Assembly (NCBI GenBank): GCA_047629355.1
Contig: JBLHWU010000207.1
Span: forward strand, 1-10,993
DNA length: 10,993 nucleotides
Direction: 5' to 3'
Source: CAYUNA01 sp047629355
GTDB taxonomy: Bacteria > Bacteroidota > Bacteroidia > Chitinophagales > Saprospiraceae
The position numbers and the translations under genes were made by a program. A model generated the notes under the pieces. The model saw nothing but the letters and a program-made list of their open reading frames with translations. It made no database searches and was not told the DNA's origin. Positions 5,849 through 10,993 of this stretch are shown one piece after another. Positions within the stretch are counted from its first letter, which is position 1; every line of letters begins with the position of its first letter.

Positions 5849-6900
5849 TGAAAGAGCAAACAGGAAAAATAGCACATTCATTTTTCAAACAATTCGTTCA
5901 GGACAGATGTGGAAAGAAGAGACAGGAAGTTAGAGTTGGCCCTGAATTTGGTGTAGATGTATCCGTTATTGACTTGCCAAATGGTCAAGCTATGGCAATG
6001 GCAAGCGACCCATTGTCACTTATTCCAACACTCGGATTAATGGAATCTGCTTGGCTTTCTGTCCATCTAGTGTCCAATGACATGGCCACAACTGGATTTT
6101 CACCTATGTACGGACAATTTGTTCTAAACCTTCCAGCTGAATTTTCGCAAAAAGACTTTCAAATCTATTGGGACTATATTCATCAATATTGTTCTGAATT
6201 GGGAATAGCCATTACGGGTGGGCACACCGGATTTATTGAAGGGCAAAATTCAACAATTGCAGGAGGTGGAACTATGGTTACGATCACAAAACAAAATCAG
6301 CTGCTCACCTCAAAATTAGCTCAGCCAGGGGATGTAATTTTGACAACCAAGAGCTGTGCTGTTTCATCTGTGTCGATTTTGGCAAAGAGTTTTCCCAACA
6401 CAGTAAAAAATAAAGCAGGAATAGAGCATTATCATAATGCTTGCGAATCCTTTTACGATATTTCAGTTTTAAAGGATGCATTGACGGCTGTGGATGGAGA
6501 AGCAGGGAAGCATGTTACCGCTATGCACGATGTTACCGAAGGCGGTGTTTTAGGGGCAATCCACGAAATGGCCATCGCTTCGGGTAATGGTGCAATAATT
6601 TATGACGACAAACTTCCTATAGGCGAAACGCAATCTAGAGTTTGTGAAGTCTTTGCGTTATCTCCACCTGATAGTATTGGAGCAGGTTCTATGATAATAA
6701 CTTGTAAAAAAGATGCAGTGCCGAAAATTATATCCAAATTAAAAACAAATAATATCCCTTGTACTGAAGTAGGGGAAATCACCGAAAAAAGTAAGGGGAT
6801 AAAATTAAACGAAGAAGGTAGGGAATCAGATTTAATTTATAAGGAGAAAGACCCTTATTGGGAGGTATTTTTCAATGCATTAAAATCAGGATGGAAGTGA
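5848..6900 (+). CDS. AIR synthase-related (HypE/ThiL/PurM-fold) ATP-dependent enzyme
   Basis: This 350-aa protein belongs to the PurM/ThiL/HypE/SelD ATPase superfamily. Recognisable blocks are GVDVSVI (35-41, counterpart of the DDAAV motif), SDP (53-55), SVHLVSNDMATTGFSP (71-86), ITGGHTG (122-128), GGGT (139-142), and MHDVTEGGVLGAIHEMA (226-242), which is closest to the HypE DPTRGG block. Family members use ATP to phosphorylate or activate a substrate: thiamine phosphate in ThiL, a carboxamide in HypE. It lacks the C-terminal cysteine essential in HypE (it ends SGWK) and no hydrogenase genes are near, so it is not a hydrogenase maturation factor. TPP riboswitch control and a ThiE-like neighbour make a thiamine-linked kinase-like role attractive, though it is not a canonical ThiL. 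The start overlaps the previous stop by one base; the end overlaps the next gene by 10 bp. Confidence 0.8.
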   Translation: MKEQTGKIAHSFFKQFVQDRCGKKRQEVRVGPEFGVDVSVIDLPNGQAMAMASDPLSLIPTLGLMESAWLSVHLVSNDMATTGFSPMYGQFVLNLPAEFSQKDFQIYWDYIHQYCSELGIAITGGHTGFIEGQNSTIAGGGTMVTITKQNQLLTSKLAQPGDVILTTKSCAVSSVSILAKSFPNTVKNKAGIEHYHNACESFYDISVLKDALTAVDGEAGKHVTAMHDVTEGGVLGAIHEMAIASGNGAIIYDDKLPIGETQSRVCEVFALSPPDSIGAGSMIITCKKDAVPKIISKLKTNNIPCTEVGEITEKSKGIKLNEEGRESDLIYKEKDPYWEVFFNALKSGWK

Positions 6901-7538
6901 AAGCGAATAAAAATCAAATCAAATCGGGTATCTACTTAGTAATCGATCCTTCTATGGACGAGGAGATTTTATTAAATAAATTGCAAATCATCCTCGCAAA
7001 GGAAATTGCAGCAGTACAGATTTGGGACAATTTTAGTGGCGAACAAAATATTGAGCAACTCATTCAGAAAATTCATTCCTTATGTGCACAACATCAAACA
7101 CTAGTATTTATTAATAACCGTTGGGAATATTTAAAAGGATATGAATTGGACGGTGTTCATTTTGATTTAATACCCGTTAACCTCGAAGATATTAGAAAGC
7201 AAATAAATAAAGATATCATTTTTGGTCTTACCTGCGGAAATGATTTGGACAAAGTAAGATGGGCTGCAAAACACAATATTGATTATATCTCCTTTTGCTC
7301 AATGTTTCCATCTTCAAGCATTAGCAATTGTGAAATAATAAACTATGAAACAGTCAAAGAAGCGTCATCAATCTTTAACAAACCAATCTTTTTAGCTGGC
7401 GGAATATATCCGAAAAATCTTAATCAATTAGATAATTTAAAATATGACGGCATTGCGGTTATTTCGGGGATTATGAATTCAGAACACCCAGACAAGGTAA
7501 TAGATGAATACCATCAAAACTTAAAATTGACAAAATGA
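6891..7538 (+). CDS. ThiE/TenI-family TIM-barrel protein, atypical
   Basis: This 215-aa protein reads through as a thiamine phosphate synthase-type barrel: GIYLVIDP (13-20, first strand), AAVQIWDN (40-47), LVFINNRWEYL (71-81), LDGVHFD (86-92), IIFGLTCGND (109-118), YISFCSMFPS (132-141), PIFLAGGIYPKNL (165-177) and GIAVISGIM (187-195). The late phosphate-binding glycines (AGGI, ISGI) are kept. The ThiE residues that bind Mg-pyrophosphate and pyrimidine are not: QxREK is QIWDN, NDD is NNR, and GPIF/TxTK is CSMFPSSSIS. It may therefore act as a TenI-like protein or on a different substrate rather than as a standard ThiE. I chose the ATG at 6891, which gives a 10-bp overlap with the upstream gene. 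A TTG at 6858 is in frame but less likely. Its TGA overlaps the next ATG (ATGA). Confidence 0.8.
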   Translation: MEVKANKNQIKSGIYLVIDPSMDEEILLNKLQIILAKEIAAVQIWDNFSGEQNIEQLIQKIHSLCAQHQTLVFINNRWEYLKGYELDGVHFDLIPVNLEDIRKQINKDIIFGLTCGNDLDKVRWAAKHNIDYISFCSMFPSSSISNCEIINYETVKEASSIFNKPIFLAGGIYPKNLNQLDNLKYDGIAVISGIMNSEHPDKVIDEYHQNLKLTK

Positions 7539-7822
7539 AATTAGAAACCATAAAAAAACTTTGTTGTCCTTTTGATAAGTCAGACTTGACGTTAAAGATT
7601 ATTTCAAATGATGAACAAGATAGCATTTTGGAAGGTATACTGTCATGTGCTAGTTGCAACCGTGTTTACCCCATTATTGCAGGAATTCCCATAATGAGCC
7701 CGGACGAATACAGAGATTTTAAGCTCGAACAACCAATGATTGAAAAATGGGAGAAACTCTTGAATGGTAAACAAGGAAAGGAATTTAAAATTTCAGATGG
7801 GGAAATAAAAGCAATTGAATAG
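7535..7822 (+). CDS. Trm112-like zinc-ribbon protein
   Basis: This 95-aa protein has the Trm112/UPF0434 pattern. The N-terminal KKLCCPFDKSDLTL (7-20) has cysteines 10/11 and the CPxDK variant seen in many members. Later SCASCNRVYPIIAGIPIM (37-54) supplies the C38-x2-C41 pair and the hallmark YPIxxGIPxM. Trm112 proteins are small Zn-binding partners that stabilise and activate SAM methyltransferases in eukaryotes and archaea; bacterial roles are less known. A methyltransferase starts the same operon, so it is a likely partner. The ATG overlaps the ThiE-like stop by four bases, so translation is coupled. The C-terminal 40 residues are charged and not part of the ribbon. The zinc site may be incomplete, with three or four Cys plus an Asp in place of the second Cys. 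Confidence 0.85.
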   Translation: MKLETIKKLCCPFDKSDLTLKIISNDEQDSILEGILSCASCNRVYPIIAGIPIMSPDEYRDFKLEQPMIEKWEKLLNGKQGKEFKISDGEIKAIE

Positions 7823-7851
7823 CTTAAAAATCAATTAAAAACGATTTTAAG
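7823..7851 (+). terminator. AT-rich hairpin after the operon, possible weak terminator
   Basis: CTTAAAAATC (7823-7832) can pair with GATTTTAAG (7843-7851) with one bulged A, right after the stop codon of the Trm112-like gene. No T-run follows on this strand, so factor-independent termination is uncertain. Confidence 0.3.
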
Positions 7852-7969
7852 TCACCCAAAAAAATAAGGTTTTGCTGTTAATCGAGTAGCCCTACGTGAT
7901 GGCCCAGGACCACATAGCTGCGAAAACGACCATCTTGGCTAAGGCCCATTAACAATAACAATTCATTAT

Positions 7970-8007
7970 GGACTAAAGTGAATACAGCCTCGAAAAGGAC
8001 CCCTAAG
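7970..8007 (-). repeat. Candidate Tn3-type terminal inverted repeat (38 bp)
   Basis: The 38 bases end in CCCCTAAG, against the C-terminus of the minus-strand transposase, and carry CGAAAA (7991-7996). In Tn3-family 38-bp ends the inner end is TAAG, and in Tn3 itself CGAAAA sits at the same internal position (bases 22-27). The outer GGGG is here GGAC, so the repeat is decayed or the boundary is slightly off. A related string (TGCGAAAACGACC ... CTAAG) occurs at 7919-7943. No matching partner end was found to the right. Confidence 0.4.
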
Positions 8008-9058
8008 CAAAACCTTTATAATCATTCTTCAGAAGGCTTTCTTTGAAGTCACCTGTTTTTATCTCTGGAATAGTGGCGTTGAAATAATTTTTTAGTTCAA
8101 ATAAACCATACAGATTGAAATTTATCCATGAACAGGGAGAGATGTTTTTTAGTGCAGTGATTTGAGCATGATCACCATTTTTCAGAAAATTGGTATAGAT
8201 TCGAGATAAAGTCACACTATTGTATTGCAAACCAGCCGGGTACACTCTTGGAAAATAATTTGGTCTATTTCTGTTTTTGCGATAATTTTCCCATGGGTTG
8301 CATACCCTCACTTCTCCGGTCAGAAAATGATAGAGTTCGGTACGGTTTAATGCCTTTTGAATGTTTTGTCTGTAATCGAGATGGTTGATACTTTTTAAAA
8401 TATGAATAGAGCGCAATATTTTATTGTATTCGGCTATAGCTTTTCTGGTTTGATGACTTTTCGGTGATGAAGTTAGCTTCTTTATAATTGTACTTACAGC
8501 ACATGTTTTTGATAAAACAGAAACCATAATCCGTTTAAAGCTGTCTTCTTGATCCGTAATTAGTTTTTCATCAATCTCAGTGGTTGGTAGAATCAGGTGG
8601 TCTGGTCGCGAAGAAAACCTTTCGGAGGACACAATATTTTGAGATGCATCATAGAGATTGGTATACCTGGGCTGAAAATCATATCCGGCTGCATCATATA
8701 GGGCAAAGTTTAATTCATTGATTCCATGCATATCACTTGAATTGATCAGTGATTATACGTTAGTTTCATTCATCATCAATGTCATAATTGAGATCCCTTT
8801 TCCTAGGTTAAAATATTTGGGTGAATATCGGACATTAAAAATATGGCCAGTTCCATCGTGTTTTTTACCATCCAAAGCTGAATGAATGGTGCCTCCTATT
8901 TTGTAGAGTTCCTGAATAGGCAATCGGGCTGTGGCATTGACTGCTCGAAGGGTATGCTCTCTGAAAAATGCATTACGGGTTGATTTCATCATCATAAGTG
9001 TAATGTTTGAACAGGCGGCCATTCTTGAAAAATCCATATTGGGCATTTTTGCCCATAG
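8003..9058 (-). pseudogene. Tn3-family transposase, C-terminal half, disrupted
   Basis: Read on the minus strand, residues from 9046 down give MPNMDFSRMAACSNIT, FFREHTLRAVNATARLPIQE, DGKKHDGT and YFNLGKGISIM. After a TAA at 8753-8755 the same frame continues as HGINELNFALYDAAGYDFQP, RIMVSVLSKTCAVSTIIKKL, NIQKALNRTELYHFLTG and ISPCSWINFNLYGLFELK. These are the successive blocks of Tn3-family TnpA: NMGxxxMAxxS, YxRExTL, YFGxGKG, DxxG...FALxxxxGYxFxPR, RALNRxExYHxL, SPxxWxHINLYGxYEF. About 20-30 residues (the SDQY...RDA block) are missing between GISIMT and LMMNETN, an in-frame deletion. Upstream of 9046 a frameshift near 9050 rejoins LLVAMG, after which similarity fades. It is not functional. 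Confidence 0.75.
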
Positions 9059-9700
9059 CTACCAAAAGGTAAAACAGCCACTCGGGATAGCTGGCTCATC
9101 CGTGTGGAAATTTACGGTCTGAATCAAAGTCACCTGTTCGAAACCGAAAATTCTACGCCACTATAAAATCAAAGTATATGAGCAATAGAAGCCTATTTTT
9201 GACCTCTATTTAACATAAGGTAAATTATATGGCGGAGTATATTCTTGCTTTATGTCAAAATAGTACAATTAATAAATTAGCAATCTAATTCACCTATATA
9301 TGCTCTTCGACAATTCAGAAAAACACCTTTCTAAATGTATCATTTAAACGGGTGTTTAGTGGGACTAATTTTTAGGAAAAACTGAAAAATGATCGATTAT
9401 CACAAAAGTTCTTAGGTTCGTGATTTGGCTGGAATCAGAACATGGTTTTACAACCTATTTATATACTGTATATTATATAGTTTGAAAATTAGTGGGTACA
9501 ACTCTGCCACAATTTTTATGCTGCTATATGCTGCCAAAAGCGGAGAGAAACCACAATGAATTTGAATTTATGAGTGTCGCTATCTTGTTCATCAAGAAGC
9601 AAAACAATTCTAGGGGTTTATCTACAGACTTTTGAAATAAAAACGAAATTCGGACAATCAACAAATCAGTCCAAGCAAATTGATCTGTAAAAGTCATTAA
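9059..9700. other. About 640 bp without a supportable gene
   Basis: The stretch is AT-rich and has frequent stops in all frames. Its left edge probably contains unrecognisable 5' remains of the minus-strand transposase (WLFYLLVAMG is readable near 9046-9080). The only open frame, on the minus strand at 9524-9805, shows no recognisable motif and overlaps the coding remnant at 9701-9937. An imperfect hairpin is described separately. I see no tRNA, CRISPR or convincing promoter. Confidence 0.5.
9321..9357. repeat. Long imperfect inverted repeat
   Basis: AAACACC (9321-9327) pairs with GGTGTTT (9351-9357), and inside it AAATG (9333-9337) pairs with CATTT (9341-9345) around a TAT loop. The two stems are separated by a 5x5 internal loop in which further A-T pairs are possible. 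It stands alone in non-coding sequence between the Tn3 remnant and the fecR region. It could be a terminator-like or element-end structure; its function is unknown. Confidence 0.45.
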
Positions 9701-9937
9701 AACCTCATATCTCAACAATACCAAGACTGTTCCGATGTAATCCCAAATTTGGGACTCCATTCTATGGAAATCGCCTGGAATGTGCAGCGGGCGATTGATG
9801 AACATTACGTTCCAATTTTTAAGCCATCCAAAGTATTTGTTGATAAAATACTAGTATTAGTGAGTATTATTTTATTTAGCCCTGCTCTTAATAATAGAGT
9901 TTTAAAAAAGATTAAGCACTTGACAAATAAAAGATGA
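9701..9937 (+). pseudogene. 3' remnant of an unrecognised gene upstream of fecR
   Basis: The frame is open from just after a TAA at 9698 to a TGA at 9935. It gives NLISQQYQDCSDVIPNLG, HSMEIAWNVQRAIDEHYVPI, a hydrophobic stretch (KILVLVSIILFSP) and a basic end, RVLKKIKHLTNKR. No ATG lies near the left edge; the first possible start is a TTG at 9749. The TGA overlaps the fecR ATG (ATGA), the usual sign of translational coupling, so this looks like the true end of a gene whose 5' part was lost. It does not look like the ECF sigma factor that usually precedes fecR. I do not recognise the family. It could also be a small intact protein of 62 aa from the TTG. Confidence 0.35.
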
Positions 9938-10700
9938 AAAATTTAGATAATTCAGTCGAAGATTTTTTAATAAATGAGTCCTTTCAAGCTTGGGTTGATG
10001 GTACGAATGGTGATCATGAGTACTTGGATAAATGGGTGAAGGAAAATCCGTCCAAAAAACAAGTTGTTGAGCAGGCTGTTGGTTTGCATAAAGCACTTAA
10101 AATGAAAGGTGAAAAAGTAACTTCCAAGAAAATAGAATCTTCATTGACACAGGTTAAGAAGTAATTGAATGATGGCCAGGCAAAAACAATTCCAATGTTG
10201 TCATCAAAATTGTTGCGTTACGCTGTTGTCATATCGCTATTGATTCTGTCGACATTTTTTGTCTATAACAATTATAAGACAACAAATTCCATTACAGATG
10301 ATGGAATGATCACTTATATTGAAAAAGTAAATCCAACCGGACAAAAATCTACCACCACATTGAGTGATGGCACAGTTGTCAAACTCAATTCAGATAGTAA
10401 ATTAAAATTTCCTAAAAATTTTTCAGACGATATCAGGGAAGTGTATTTCGAAGGAGAAGCTTTTTTTGATGTGGCCAAAGATGCCTCACGTCCGTTTATC
10501 ATAAAGACAAACGACCTTCAAGTAAAAGTTCTCGGAACATCATTCAACGTCAAATCATTTGAAGAAGACAACCTGGTGCAAATTGGAGTGGTAACGGGTC
10601 GAGTATCCGTACAGCTGATTTCTGGTAGCGAAGGTCAATTACCTGAACCGACCATATTGCTTCCCGAACAAAGCGTTGTTTACAATTCCTCCCTTTTCTT
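9934..10700 (+). pseudogene. FecR-family anti-sigma factor, broken by a stop and truncated
   Basis: FecR proteins are inner-membrane anti-sigma/signal transducers that link TonB-dependent receptors to ECF sigma factors. Codons from 9934 give the cytoplasmic N-terminus (DFLINESFQAWVDG, WVKENPSKKQ). A TAA at 10162-10164 interrupts, and the same frame goes on with a membrane segment (LLRYAVVISLLILSTFFVY). The periplasmic FecR domain follows: TTTLSDGTVVKLNSDSKLKF, REVYFEGEAFFDVAKDASRP, VKVLGTSFNVKSF and VVTGRVSVQL. Similarity ends after LLPEQSVVYNSS near 10690, where FecR proteins normally continue for 100 or more residues. The later sequence (SLFLKKNN...) is unlike FecR and belongs to the IS110-like element. 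Reinitiation at TTG 10165 is conceivable but would not restore the C-terminus. Confidence 0.8.
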
Positions 10701-10739
10701 GAAAAAAAATAATCTCTTTAAGGTAACGTTTTGTATCTT

Positions 10740-10930
10740 GTTTAGTGCTCATTGCAAGACCGATTCTTAATTGATGCTCTATAAGCTCGTGCGCAATTCT
10801 GGTTGGAATGTAAAAAGCCTTTGATATTGGCGTATCAAAGGCTTGTGATAAACTCACTGATGAATTCTTTATAGATATCTCGTTCAGAATATTTTCTTGA
10901 TTACAATATACATTCTCTTTGAGCATTTTT
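10740..10930 (+). ncRNA. Candidate bridge RNA region of the IS110-like element
   Basis: IS110 recombinases are known to use a non-coding bridge RNA made from the left end. This leader is highly structured. One nested stem-loop pairs CATT/AATG (10750-10753 with 10807-10810), ACC/GGT (10759-10761 with 10801-10803) and AATTG/CAATT (10769-10773 with 10794-10798), with internal loops between. A second is the perfect 12-bp hairpin at 10815-10844. Stem plus internal-loop arms are what target- and donor-binding loops look like, but RNA boundaries and loop assignment are inference. Confidence 0.35.
10815..10844. repeat. Perfect 12-bp inverted repeat with a 6-nt loop
   Basis: AAGCCTTTGATA (10815-10826) and TATCAAAGGCTT (10833-10844) are exact reverse complements around TTGGCG. 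No T-run follows immediately, so it is better read as an RNA structural stem or recombinase-binding site of the IS110-like left end than as a terminator. Confidence 0.85.
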
Positions 10931-10950
10931 AATCATTTAAACCGAAAAAA

Positions 10951-10993
10951 ATGGCAAAAAGAAAATTAGCAATGGATATCATCAACCCTAATG
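10951..10993 (+). CDS. IS110-family transposase, N-terminal start (partial)
   Basis: Only 14 codons are present: MAKRKLAMDIINPN. The INPN run directly before the window edge matches the beginning of many Bacteroidota IS110 recombinases, where it continues into an AAGIDxGS-type segment carrying the first RuvC-like catalytic aspartate. The AT-rich stretch just before the ATG shows no strong ribosome binding site. With so few residues the call rests partly on the long structured leader and the interruption of fecR. It could be the start of another gene. Confidence 0.5.
   Translation, partial: MAKRKLAMDIINPN

Larger units (their letters stand above)
10695..10993 (+). mobile_element. Left end of an IS110-family insertion element (partial)
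   Basis: FecR similarity breaks off near 10690 and is followed by about 255 bp of structured non-coding sequence, then by the start of a reading frame resembling an IS110 recombinase. This layout, a long non-coding left end before the recombinase gene, is characteristic of the IS110 group. The exact left boundary is not visible; 10690-10700 is where FecR coding ends. The element runs off the window. Confidence 0.5.

Noticed and set aside
5848..6900. Calling this gene hypE (hydrogenase maturation)
   Set aside because: No C-terminal cysteine, no hydrogenase genes, and TPP riboswitch control. Only the PurM/HypE/ThiL fold is supported.
6891..7538. Calling this gene thiE outright
   Set aside because: Key pyrophosphate/metal-binding residues of ThiE are substituted, so only family-level membership is claimed.
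8046..9139. A shared 12-mer AAGTCACCTGTT near 8046 and again near 9128
   Set aside because: It does not extend beyond 12 bases and does not coincide with element boundaries I can define; likely coincidence.
9059..9748. Search for tRNA genes or CRISPR repeats in the long gene-free stretch
   Set aside because: No cloverleaf or T-arm consensus and no regularly spaced repeats were seen.
9524..9805. 93-codon minus-strand open frame
   Set aside because: No motif or ribosome binding site was recognised, and it overlaps the plus-strand remnant that is translationally coupled to fecR.
10639..10926. 95-codon minus-strand open frame beginning MLKENVYCNQENILNE
   Set aside because: It crosses the fecR junction, has no recognisable motif and covers the structured leader of the IS110-like element, so it is most likely fortuitous.

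Overview
The window reads as accessory-rich chromosome of a low-GC member of the Bacteroidota, probably a Cytophagia/Chitinophagia-type organism. The reasons are Bacteroidota-style gene neighbours (a Mrp/NBP35 ATPase without the usual CxxC, an Nfu with an N-terminal Nfu_N domain, a CGC-type bacilliredoxin next to the small protein often labelled 'ABC transporter ATPase'), a FecR anti-sigma factor, and a TAnnTTTG-type promoter element. I could not run any search; all family calls are from motif recognition.

Left third (1-4469), ordinary and intact, all on the + strand: the 3' end of a ferredoxin-NADP reductase-like flavoenzyme, a [2Fe-2S] ferredoxin, the Mrp/ApbC Fe-S carrier ATPase, an Nfu scaffold and lipoyl synthase LipA. 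Together these form an Fe-S delivery and lipoylation block. A bacilliredoxin (CGC motif) and a conserved Bacteroidota protein of unknown function follow.

Middle (4451-8002): a degraded type II NADH dehydrogenase start runs directly into the degraded 3' end of a Tn3-family transposase. Immediately after it lies the most interesting part of the window. This is a TPP (THI-box) riboswitch with a downstream intrinsic terminator, then a tightly coupled four-gene operon: SAM methyltransferase, AIR-synthase/HypE/ThiL-like ATPase, ThiE/TenI-like barrel protein lacking canonical ThiE residues, and a Trm112-like zinc-ribbon protein. Overlapping stop/start codons join the four genes. The riboswitch ties the operon to thiamine diphosphate status, but the set does not match a standard thiamine pathway. 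I think it is a candidate undescribed thiamine-linked (salvage, modification or alternative) pathway.

Right third (8003-10993), mobile-element debris: a second Tn3-family transposase pseudogene lies on the - strand, so both Tn3 3' ends point inward at the riboswitch operon. It is followed by about 650 bp of non-coding sequence and the 3' remnant of an unrecognised gene. A fecR gene is coupled to that remnant; it is broken by an in-frame TAA and then cut off. The cut is made by what looks like the left end of an IS110-family element, whose recombinase begins at 10951 and runs off the window. The roughly 250-bp structured leader of that element is a candidate bridge-RNA locus.
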